Source: Micromussa lordhowensis | Taxonomy: Eukaryota; Cnidaria; Anthozoa; Scleractinia; Lobophylliidae | Length of the DNA stretch: 64,000 bases | Direction of reading: 5' to 3' | Assembly (NCBI GenBank): GCA_964020085.1 | Contig: CAXHUQ010001540.1 | Span: 1-64,000, forward strand | In this document: positions 1-9,857 of the stretch, one piece after another | Layout of the letters: the number at the start of each line of letters is the position of its first letter | How positions within the stretch are numbered: the first letter of the stretch is position 1 | Program-made: the position numbers and the translations under genes | The notes under the pieces: generated by a model | Seen by the model: the letters and a program-made list of their open reading frames with translations, nothing else | What the model was told of the DNA's origin: nothing | Database searches by the model: none

Positions 1-69
1 AAAGTTGGGCTAATTAGCAAACGGGCTGGTTAGCATAGTGCGAGATTTCGCGCAGCTCCGAAACTTTGC

Positions 70-229
70 ATGTGGACCCGGACCGACCCCAGGAGTGCTT
101 TGGTGCCATTAGTTTGCCAAGTTGCGACACGCGTCAAGCTCGGCTAACTAGTCAGCCAGCCGGCCACGCCTGGGGATCTGCCGGGCTGATTAGCATAGTG
201 CGAGATTTTGCGCAGCTCAGATACTTCGC
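70..229 (+). repeat. Type A monomer, representative copy (160 bp)
   Basis: The monomer starts ATGTGGACCCGG and ends ATACTTCGC. A-specific marks are CCCCAGGAG (B has CCCCGGGAG), GGTGCCATTAG (B has GGTGGTATTAG), ACACGCGTCAAGCTC, the SpeI hexamer ACTAGT, a GC-rich block around GCCAGCCGGCCACGCC absent from B, and the tail GATTTTGCGCAGCTCCGATAC. Relative to B it carries about 26 extra bases between two related motifs, GGCTAACTAGTCA and GGGCTGATTAGCA. This copy has a CTCAGATA variant near its end, shared with the A copies at 16061 and 20393. Confidence 0.95.
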
Positions 230-363
230 ATTTGGACCCGGACCGACCCCGGGAGTGCTTTGGTGGTATTAGTTTGCAAAGTTGCGACGCGCGCAAAGTT
301 GGGCTAATTAGCAAACGGGCTGGTTAGCATAGTGCGAGATCTCGCGCAGCTCCGAAACTTTGC
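230..363 (+). repeat. Type B monomer, representative copy (134 bp)
   Basis: The monomer starts ATTTGGACCCGG and ends GAAACTTTGC. B-specific marks are the SmaI hexamer CCCGGG, GGTGGTATTAG, the palindrome TTTGCAAA, GCGACGCGCGCAAAG, the 10-bp palindrome GCTAATTAGC, and the tail GATTTCGCGCAGCTCCGAAAC. Internally, GCAAAGTTG occurs twice 17 bp apart, followed by GGGCTAATTAGCA and GGGCTGGTTAGCA 16 bp apart. This suggests an older short-period origin. This copy precedes a V-type A and carries GATCTCGC instead of GATTTCGC. Confidence 0.95.
334..345. repeat. Perfect 12-bp palindrome preceding each region I V unit
   Basis: GCGAGATCTCGC is its own reverse complement and contains the BglII hexamer AGATCT. 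It arises from one base change in the usual B tail GCGAGATTTCGC. It sits 26 bp before the V open frame at 334, 2206, 5229, 7688, 10416, 13169, 16325, 18197, 20657, 22529, 24695 and 28867. V-like units of regions II and III keep GATTTCGC, so it marks HOR phase in region I only. Confidence 0.9.
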
Positions 364-1647
364 ATGTGGACCCGGTTCGACCCCAGGAGTGCTTTGGTGC
401 CATTAGTTTGCCAAGTTGCGACACGCGTCAAGCTCGGCTAACTAGTCAGCCAGCCGGTCACGCCTGTGGATCTGCCGGGCTGATGAGCATAGTGCGAGAT
501 TTTGCGCAGCTCCGAGACTTCGCATTTGGACCTGGACCGACCCCGGGAGTGCTTTGGTGGTATTAGTTTGCAAAGTTGCGACGCACGCAAAGTTGGGCTA
601 ATTGGAAAACGGGCTGGTTAGCATAGTGCGAGATTTCGCGCAGCTCCGAAACTTTGCATGTGGACCAGGACCGACCCCAGGAGTGCTTTGGTGCCATTAG
701 TTTGCCAAGTTGCGACACGCGTCAAGCTCGGCTAACTAGTCAGCCAGCCGGCCACGCCTGGGGATCTGCCGGGCTGATTAGCATAGTGCGAGATTTTGCG
801 CAGCTCCGATACTTCGCATTTGGACCCGGACCGACCCCGGGAGTGCTTTGGTGGTATTAGTTTGCAAAGTTGCGACGCGCGCAAAGTTGGGCTAATTAGC
901 AAACGGGCTGGTTAGCATAGTCCGAGATTTCGCGCAGCTCCGAAACTTTGCATTTGGACCCGGACCGACCCCGGGAGTGCTTTGGTGGTATTAGTTTGCA
1001 AAGTTGCGACGCGCGCAAAGTCGGGCTAATTAGCAAACGGGCTGGTTAGCATAGTGCGAGATTTCGCGCAGCTCCGAAACTTTGCATGTGGACCAGGACC
1101 GACCCCAGGAGTGTTTTGGTGCCATTAGTTTGCCAAGTTGCGACACGCGTCAAGCTCGGCTAACTAGTCTGCCAGCCGGCCACGCCTGGGGATCTGCCGG
1201 GCTGATTAGCATAGTGCGAGATTTTGCGCAGCTCCGATACTTCGCATTTGGACCCGGACCGACCCCGGGAGTGCTTTGGTGGTATTAGTTTGCAAAGTTG
1301 CGACGCGCGCAAAGTTGGGCTAATTAGCAAACGGGCTGGTTAGCATAGTGCGAGATTTCGCGCAGCTCCGAAACTTTGCATTTGGACCCATACCGACCCC
1401 GGGAGTGCTTTGGTGGTATTAGTTTTCAAAGTTGCGACGCGCGCAAAGTTGGGCTTATTAGCAAACGGGCTGGTTAGCATAGTGCGAGATTTCGCGCAGC
1501 TCCGAAACTTTGCATTTGGACCCGGACCGATCCCGGGAGTGCTTTGGTGGTATTAGTTTGCAAAGTTGCGACGCGCGCAAAGTTGGGCTAATTAGCAAAC
1601 GGGCTGGTTAGCATAGTGCGAGATTTCGCGCAGCTCCGAAACTTTGC

Positions 1648-4600
1648 ATGTGGACCCGGACCGACCCCAGGAGTGCTTTGGTGCCATTAGTTTGCCAAGT
1701 TGCGACACGCGTCAAGCTCGGCTAACTAGTCAGCCAGCCGGCCACGCCTGGGGATCTGCCGGGCTGATTAGCATAGTGGGAGATTTTGCGCAGCTCCGAT
1801 ACTTCGCATTTGGACCCGGATCGACCCCGGGAGTGCTTTGGTGGTATTAGTTTGCAAAGTTGCGACGCGTGCAAAGTTGGGCTAATTAGCAAACGGGCTG
1901 GTTAGCATAGTGCGAGATTTCGCGCAGCTCCGAAACTTTGCATGTGGACCCGGACCGACCCCAGGAGTGCTTTGGTGCCATTAGTTTGCCAAGTTGCGAC
2001 ACGCGTCAAGCTCGGCTAACTAGTCAGCCAGCCGGCCACGCCTGGGGATCTGCCGGGCTGATTAGCATAGTGCGAGATTTTGCGCAGCTCCGATACTTCG
2101 CATTTGGACCCGGACCGACCCCGGGAGTGCTTTGGTGGTATTAGTTTGCAAAGTTGCGACGCGCGCAAAGTTGGGCTAATTAGCAAACGGGCTGGTTAGC
2201 ATAGTGCGAGATCTCGCGCAGCTCCGAAACTTTGCATGTGGACCCGGTTCGACCCCAGGAGTGCTTTGGTGCCATTAGTTTGCCAAGTTGCGACACGCGT
2301 CAAGCTCGGCTAACTAGTCAGCCAGCCGGTCACGCCTGTGGATCTGCCGGGCTGATGAGCATAGTGCGAGATTTTGCGCAGCTCCGAGACTTCGCATTTG
2401 GACCTGGACCGACCCCGGGAGTGCTTTGGTGGTATTAGTTTGCAAAGTTGCGACGCACGCAAAGTTGGGCTAATTAGAAAACGGGCTGGTTAGCATAGTG
2501 CGAGATTTCGCGCAGCTCCGAAACTTTGCATGTGGACCCGGACCGACCCCAGGAGTGCTTTGGTGCCATTAGTTTGCCAAGTTGCGACACGCGTCAAGCT
2601 CGGCTAACTAGTCAGGCAGCCGGCCACGCCTGGGGATCTGCCGGGCTGATTAGCATAGTGCGAGATTTTGCGCAGCTCCAATACTTCGCATTTGGACCCG
2701 GACCGACCCCGGGAGTGCTTTGGTGGTATTAGTTTGCAAAGTTGCGACGCGCGCAAAGTTGGGCTAATTAGCAAACGGGCTGGTTAGCATAGTGCGAGAT
2801 TTCGCGCAGCTCCGAAACTTTGCATGTGGACCAGGACCGACCCCAGGAGTGCTTTGGTGCCATTAGTTTGCCAAGTTGCGACACGCGTCAAGCTCGGCTA
2901 ACTAGTCAGCCAGCCGGCCACGCCTGGGGATCTGCCGGGCTGATTAGCATAGTGCGAGATTTTGCGCAGCTCCGATACTTCGCATTTGGACCCGGACCGA
3001 CCCCGGGAGTGCTTTGGTGGTATTAGTTTGCAAAGTTGCGACGCGCGCAAAGTTGGGCTAATTAGCAAACGGGCTGGTTAGCATAGTCCGAGATTTCGCG
3101 CAGCTCCGAAACTTTGCATTTGGCCCCCGGACCGACCCCGGGAGTGCTTTGGTGGTATTAGTTTGCAAAGTTGCGACGCGCGCAAAGTCGGGCTAATTAG
3201 CAAACGGGCTGGTTAGCATAGTGCGAGATTTCGCGCAGCTCCGAAACTTTGCATGTGGACCAGGACCGACCCCAGGAGTGCTTTGGTGCCATTAGTTTGC
3301 CAAGTTGCGACACGCGTCAAGCTCGGCTAACTAGTCAGCCAGCCGGCCATGCCTGGGGATCTGCCGGGCTGATTAGCATAGTGCGAGATTTTGCGCAGCT
3401 CCGATACTTCGCATTTGGACCCGGACCGACCCCGGGAGTGCTTTGGTGGTATTAGTTTGCAAAGTTGCGACGCGCGCAAAGTTGGGCTAATTAGCAAACG
3501 GGCTGGTTAGCATAGTCCGAGATTTCGCGCAGCTCCGAAACTTTGCATTTGGACCCGGACCGACCCCGGGAGTGCTTTGGTGGTATTAGTTTGCAAAGTT
3601 GCGACGCGCGCAAAGTCGGGCTAATTAGCAAACGGGCTGGTTAGCATAGTGCGAGATTTCGCGCAGCTCCGAAACTTTGCATGTGGACCAGGACCGACCC
3701 CAGGAGTGTTTTGGTGCCATTAGTTTGCCAAGTTGCGACACGCGTCAAGCTCGGCTAACTAGTCAGCCAGCCGGCCATGCCTGGGGATCTGCCGGGCTGA
3801 TTAGCATAGTGCGAGATTTTGCGCAGCTCCGATACTTCGCATTTGGACCCGGACCGACCCCGGGAGTGCTTTGGTGGTATTAGTTTGCAAAGTTGCGACG
3901 CGCGCAAAGTTGGGCTAATTAGCAAACAGGCTGGTTAGCATAGTCCGAGATTTCGCGCAGCTCCGAAACTTTGCATTTGGACCCGGACCGACCCCGGGAG
4001 TGCTTTGGTGGTATTAGTTTGCAAAGTTGCGACGCGCGCAAAGTCGGGCTAATTAGCAAACGGGCTGGTTAGCATAGTGCGAGATTTCGCGCAGCTCCGA
4101 AACTTTGCATGTGGACCAGGACCGACCCCAGGAGTGTTTTGGTGCCATTAGTTTGCCAAGTTGCGACACGCGTCAAGCTCGGCTAACTAGTCTGCCAGCC
4201 GGCCACGCCTGGGGATCTGCCGGGCTGATTAGCATAGTGCGAGATTTTGCGCAGCTCCGATACTTCGCATTTGGACCCGGACCGACCCCGGGAGTGCTTT
4301 GGTGGTATTAGTTTGCAAAGTTGTGACGCGCGCAAAGTTGGGCTAATTAGCAAACGGGCTGGTTAGCATAGTGCGAGATTTCGCGCAGCTCCGAAACTTT
4401 GCATTTGGACCCGGACCGACCCCGGGAGTGCTTTGGTGGTATTAGTTTGCAAAGTTGCGACGCGCGCAAAGTTGGGCTTATTAGCAAACGGGCTGGTTAG
4501 CATAGTGCGAGATTTCGCGCAGCTCCGAAACTTTGCATTTGGACCCGGACCGATCCCGGGAGTGCTTTGGTGGTATTAGTTTGCAAAGTTGCGACGCGCG

Positions 4601-4670
4601 CAAAGTTGGGCTAATTAGCAAACGGGCTGGTTAGCATAGTGCGAGATTTCGCGCAGCTCCGAAACTTTGC
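1648..4670. repeat. Region I HOR cycle 1 (full order, three DQ units)
   Basis: The order is IVG (1648), std (1942), V (2236), AA (2530), DQ (2824, 3253, 3681) and SLP (4109, followed by three B). It contains the only net 1-bp insertion of the window: a B near 3123 reads GGCCCCCGG instead of GGACCCGG, making the DQ step 429 instead of 428. The last two DQ copies carry GGCCATGCC, a CpG-to-TpG change. It matches 17,639-20,228 at an offset of 15,991, then 15,990 past the insertion. Confidence 0.88.
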
Positions 4671-7129
4671 ATGTGGACCCGGACCGACCCCAGGAGTGCT
4701 TTGGTGCCATTAGTTTGCCAAGTTGCGACACGCGTCAAGCTCGGCTAACTAGTCAGCCAGCCGGCCACGCCTGGGGATCTGCCGGGCTGATTAGCATAGT
4801 GGGAGATTTTGCGCAGCTCCGATACTTCGCATTTGGACCCGGACCGACCCCGGGAGTGCTTTGGTGGTATTAGTTTGCAAAGTTGCGACACGTGCAAAGT
4901 TGGGCTAATTAGCAAACGGGCTGGTTAGCATAGTGCGAGATTTCGCGCAGCTCCGAAACTTTGCATGTGGACCCGGACCGACCCCAGGAGTGCTTTGGTG
5001 CCATTAGTTTGCCAAGTTGCGACACGCGTCAAGCTCGGCTAACTAGTCAGCCAGCCGGCCACACCTGGGGATCTGCCGGGCTGATTAGCATAGTGCGAGA
5101 TTTTGCGCAGCTCCGATACTTCGCATTTGGACCCGGACCGACCCCGGGAGTGCTTTGGTGGTATTAGTTTGCAAAGTTGCGACGCGCGCAAAGTTGGGCT
5201 AATTAGCAAACGGGCTGGTTAGCATAGTGCGAGATCTCGCGCAGCTCCGAAACTTTGCATGTGGACCCGGTTCGACCCCAGGAGTGCTTTGGTGCCATTA
5301 GTTTGCCAAGTTGCGACACGCGTCAAGCTCGGCTAACTAGTCAGCCAGCCGGTCACGCCTGTGGATCTGCCGGGCTGATGAGCATAGTGCGAGATTTTGC
5401 GCAGCTCCGAGACTTCGCATTTGGACCTGGACCGACCCCGGGAGTGCTTTGGTGGTATTAGTTTGCAAAGTTGCGACGCACGCAAAGTTGGGCTAATTAG
5501 AAAACGGGCTGGTTAGCATAGTGCGAGATTTCGCGCAGCTCCGAAACTTTGCATGTGGACCCGGACCGACCCCAGGAGTGCTTTGGTGCCATTAGTTTGC
5601 CAAGTTGCGACACGCGTCAAGCTCGGCTAACTAGTCAGGCAGCCGGCCACGCCTGGGGATCTGCCGGGCTGGTTAGCATAGTGCGAGATTTCGCGCAGCT
5701 CCGAAACTTTGCATTTGGACGCGGACCGATCCCGGGAGTGCTTTGGTGGTATTAGTTTGCAAAGTTGCGATGCGCTCAAAGTTGGGCTAATTAGCAAACG
5801 GGCTGGTTAGCATAGTGCGAGATTTCGCGCAGCTCCGAAACTTTGCATGTGGACCCGGACCGACCCCAGGAGTGCTTTGGTGCCATTAGTTTGCCAAGTT
5901 GCGACACGCGTCAAGCTCGGCTAACTAGTCAGCCAGCCGGCCACGCCTGGGGATCTGCCGGGCTAATTAGCATAGTGCGAGATTTTGCGCAGCTCCGATA
6001 CTTCGCATTTGGACCCGGACCGACCCCGGGAGTGCTTTGGTGGTATTAGTTTGCAAAGTTGCGACGCGCGCAAAGTTGGGCTAATTAGCAAACGGGCTGG
6101 TTAGCATAGTGCGAGATTTCGCGCAGCTCCGAAACTTTGCATGTGGACCCGGACCGACCCCAGGAGTGCTTTGGTGCCATTAGTTTGCCAAGTTGCGACA
6201 CGCGTCAAGCTCGGCTAACTAGTCAGCCAGCCGGCCACGCCTGGGGATCTGCCGGGCTGATTAGCATAGTGCGAGATTTTGCGCAGCTCCGATACTTCGC
6301 ATTTGGACCCGGACCGACCCCGGGAGTGCTTTGGTGGTATTAGTTTGCAAAGTTGCGACGCGCGCAAAGTTGGGCTAATTAGCAAACGGGCTGGTTAGCA
6401 TAGTGTGAGATTTCGCGCAGCTCCGAAACTTTGCATGTGGACCCGGACCGACCCCAGGAGTGCTTTGGTGCCATTAGTTTGCCAAGTTGCGACACGCGTC
6501 AAGCTCGGCTAACTAGTCAGCCAGCCGCTCACGCCTGGGGATCTGCCGGGCTGATTAGCATAGTGCGAGATTTTGCGCAGCTCCGATACTTCGCATTTGG
6601 ACCCGGACCGACCCCGGGAGTGCTTTGGTGGTATTAGTTTGCAAAGTTGCGACGCACGCAAAGTTGGGCTAATTAGCAAACGGGCTGGTTAGCATAGTGC
6701 GAGATTTCGCGCAGCTCCGAAACTTTGCATTTGGACCCGGACCGATCCGGGAGTGCTTTGGTGGTATTAGTTTGCAAAGTTGCGACGCGCGCAAAGTTGG
6801 GCTAATTAGCAAACGGGCTGGTTAGCATAGTGCGAGATTTTGCGCAGCTCCGATACTTCGCATTTGGACCCGGACCGACCCCGGGAGTGCTTTGGTGGTA
6901 TTAGTTTGCAAAGTTGCGACGCACGCAAAGTTGGGCTAATTAGCAAACGGGCTGGTTAGCATAGTGCGAGATTTCGCGCAGCTCCGAAACATTGCATTTG
7001 GACCCGGACCGATCCCGGGAGTGCTTTGGTGGTATTAGTTTGCAAAGTTGCGACGCGCGCAAAGTTGGGCTAATTAGCAAACGGGCTGGTTAGCATAGTG
7101 CGAGATTTCGCGCAGCTCCGAAACTTTGC
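4671..7129. repeat. Region I HOR cycle 2 (chimeric AA unit, A-B-B-B-B step)
   Basis: The order is IVG (4671), an A with CCACACCTGG (4965), V (5259), a chimeric AA (5553), two std-like A (5847, 6141) and an A with CCGCTCACG (6435) followed by four B. The second of these B is 133 bp (GATCCGGG, near 6747, lost a C) and ends with an A-type tail (GATTTTGCGC...GATACTTCGC, about 6837-6861). There is no DQ or SLP unit. The cycle is duplicated at 9,858-12,610 with the same chimeras and the same deletion. Confidence 0.88.
5553..5712 (+). repeat. Chimeric A monomer (A body, B-type tail)
   Basis: The 5' part is an AA-type A (GTCAGGCAGCC). From about 5,670 the sequence switches to the B form: GGTTAGCATAG, GATTTCGCGC, GAAACTTTGC. 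The following B has GGACGCGGACC and GCGATGCGCTC variants. The same chimera and variants recur at 10740. The 160-bp length is preserved because the switch lies in the shared 3' half. Confidence 0.85.
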
Positions 7130-9857
7130 ATGTGGACCCGGACCGACCCCAGGAGTGCTTTGGTGCCATTAGTTTGCCAAGTTGCGACACGCGTCAAGCT
7201 CGGCTAACTAGTCAGCCAGCCGGCCACGCCTGGGGATCTGCCGGGCTGATTAGCATAGTGGGAGATTTTGCGCAGCTCCGATACTTCGCATTTGGACCCG
7301 GACCGACCCCGGGAGTGCTTTGGTGGTATTAGTTTGCAAAGTTGCGACGCGTGCAAAGTTGGGCTAATTAGCAAACGGGCTGGTTAGCATAGTGCGAGAT
7401 TTTGCGCAGCTCCGAAACTTTGCATGTGGACCCGGACCGACCCCAGGAGTGCTTTGGTGCCATTAGTTTGCCAAGTTGCGACACGCGTCAAGCTCGGCTA
7501 ACTAGTCAGCCAGCCGGCCACGCCTGGGGATCTGCCGGGCTGATTAGCATAGTGCGAGATTTTGCGCAGCTCCGATACTTCGCATTTGGACCCGGACCGA
7601 CCCCGGGAGTGCTTTGGTGGTATTACTTTGCAAAGTTGCGACGCGCGCAAAGTTGGGCTAATTAGCAAACGGGCTGGTTAGCATAGTGCGAGATCTCGCG
7701 CAGCTCCGAAACTTTGCATGTGGACCCGGTTCGACCCCAGGAGTGCTTTGGTGCCATTAGTTTGCCAAGTTGCGACACGCGTCAAGCTCGGCTAACTAGT
7801 CAGCCAGCCGGTCACGCCTGTGGATCTGCCGGGCTGATGAGCATAGTGCGAGATTTTGCGCAGCTCCGAGACTTCGCATTTGGACCTGGACCGACCCCGG
7901 GAGTGCTTTGGTGGTATTAGTTTGCAAAGTTGCGACGCGCGCAAAGTTGGGCTAATTAGCAAACGGGCTGGTTAGCATAGTGCGAGATTTCGCGCAGCTC
8001 CGAAACTTTGCATGTGGACCAGGACCGACCCCAGGAGTGCTTTGGTGCCATTAGTTTGCCAAGTTGCGACACGCGTCAAGCTCGGCTAACTAGTCAGCCA
8101 GCCGGCCACGCCTGGGGATCTGCCGGGCTGATTAGCATAGTGCGAGATTTTGCGCAGCTCCGATACTTCGCATTTGGACCCGGACCGACCCCGGGAGTGC
8201 TTTGGTGGTATTAGTTTGCAAAGTTGCGACGCGCGCAAAGTTGGGCTAATTAGCAAACGGGCTGGTTAGCATAGTCCGAGATTTCGCGCAGCTCCGAAAC
8301 TTTGCATTTGGACCCGGACCGACCCCGGGAGTGCTTTGGTGGTATTAGTTTGCAAAGTTGCGACGCGCGCAAAGTCGGGCTAATTAGCAAACGGGCTGGT
8401 TAGCATAGTGCGAGATTTCGCGCAGCTCCGAAACTTTGCATGTGGACCAGGACCGACCCCAGGAGTGCTTTGGTGCCATTAGTTTGCCAAGTTGCGACAC
8501 GCGTCAAGCTCGGCTAACTAGTCAGCCAGCCGGCCATGCCTGGGGATCTGCCGGGCTGATTAGCATAGTGCGAGATTTTGCGCAGCTCCGATACTTCGCA
8601 TTTGGACCCGGACCGACCCCGGGAGTGCTTTGGTGGTATTAGTTTGCAAAGTTGCGACGCGCGCAAAGTTGGGCTAATTAGCAAACGGGCTGGTTAGCAT
8701 AGTCCGAGATTTCGCGCAGCTCCGATACTTTGCATTTGGACCCGGACCGACCCCGGGAGTGCTTTGGTGGTATTAGTTTGCAAAGTTGCGACGCGCGCAA
8801 AGTCGGGCTAATTAGCAAACGGGCTGGTTAGCATAGTGCGAGATTTCGCGCAGCTCCGAAACTTTGCATGTGGACCAGGACCGACCCCAGGAGTGTTTTG
8901 GTGCCATTAGTTTGCCAAGTTGCGACACGCGTCAAGCTCGGCTAACTAGTCAGCCAGCCGGCCATGCCTGGGGATCTGCCGGGCTGATTAGCATAGTGCG
9001 AGATTTTGCGCAGCTCCGATACTTCGCATTTGGACCCGGACCGACCCCGGGAGTGCTTTGGTGGTATTAGTTTGCAAAGTTGCGACGCGCGCAAAGTTGG
9101 GCTAATTAGCAAACAGGCTGGTTAGCATAGTCCGAGATTTCGCGCAGCTCCGAAACTTTGCATTTGGACCCGGACCGACCCCGGGAGTGCTTTGGTGGTA
9201 TTAGTTTGCAAAGTTGCGACGCGCGCAAAGTCGGGCTAATTACCAAACGGGCTGGTTAGCATAGTGCGAGATTTCGCGCAGCTCCGAAACTTTGCATGTG
9301 GACCAGGACCGACCCCAGGAGTGTTTTGGTGCCATTAGTTTGCCAAGTTGCGACACGCGTCAAGCTCGGCTAACTAGTCTGCCAGCCGGCCACGCCTGGG
9401 GATCTGCCGGGCTGATTAGCATAGTGCGAGATTTTGCGCAGCTCCGATACTTCGCATTTGGACCCGGACCGACCCCGGGAGTGCTTTGGTGGTATTAGTT
9501 TGCAAAGTTGTGACGCGCGCAAAGTTGGGCTAATTAGCAAACGGGCTGGTTAGCATAGTGCGAGATTTCGCGCAGCTCCGAAACTTTGCATTTGGACCCG
9601 GACCGACCCCGGGAGTGCTTTGGTGGTATTAGTTTGCAAAGTTGCGACGCGCGCAAAGTTGGGCTTATTAGCAAACGGGCTGGTTAGCATAGTGCGAGAT
9701 TTCGCGCAGCTCCGAAACTTTGCATTTGGACCCGGACCGATCCCGGGAGTGCTTTGGTGGTATTAGTTTGCAAAGTTGCGACGCGCGCAAAGTTGGGCTA
9801 ATTAGCAAACGGGCTGGTTAGCATAGTGCGAGATTTCGCGCAGCTCCGAAACTTTGC
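7130..9857. repeat. Region I HOR cycle 3
   Basis: The order is IVG (7130), an A (7424) preceded by a B with an A-like GATTTTGC tail, V (7718), three DQ (8012, 8440, 8868) and SLP (9296, three B). A private GGTATTACTTTGC sits near 7624 and recurs near 13,105. The B near 8,722 has CCGATACTTTGC instead of CCGAAACTTTGC and recurs near 14,203. AA is absent, so this cycle is shorter between V and DQ than cycle 1. Confidence 0.87.

Larger units (their letters stand above)
1..1647. repeat. Region I HOR cycle 0 (truncated by the window edge)
   Basis: Contents: a partial B (1-69), std A at 70, V at 364, DQ at 658 (A-B-B) and SLP at 1086 (A-B-B-B). The B after 1380 has a private CCATACC where others have CCGGACC. 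The B around 1434 has GTTTTCAAAG, shared with copies near 17,414, 21,747 and 23,912. The whole block matches 15,992-17,638 at an offset of 15,991 bp. Confidence 0.88.

Noticed and set aside
66..272. 68-aa open frame and its nearly 200 copies as a gene family
   Set aside because: It starts at TTG, lies wholly in the satellite unit, crosses the A/B boundary, is broken in some units without consequence, and shows no recognisable domain. Its persistence follows from monomer homogeneity.
230..363. CENP-B box
   Set aside because: TTCG and CGGG motifs occur, but no site in the common A or B monomers fits NTTCGNNNNANNCGGGN on either strand.
230..363. Octamer-like transcription factor site around CTTTGCATTTGG
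   Set aside because: It differs by one base from ATTTGCAT, and a one-mismatch 8-mer in every repeat is not evidence of a regulatory role.
7402..7665. 87-aa open frame (also at 12883) and 74-aa versions at 43337 and 58707
   Set aside because: These are the same frame lengthened by a nearby upstream start created by an A-like GATTTTGC tail, or by loss of the TAG through the GGTATTACTTTG variant. They are not separate genes.
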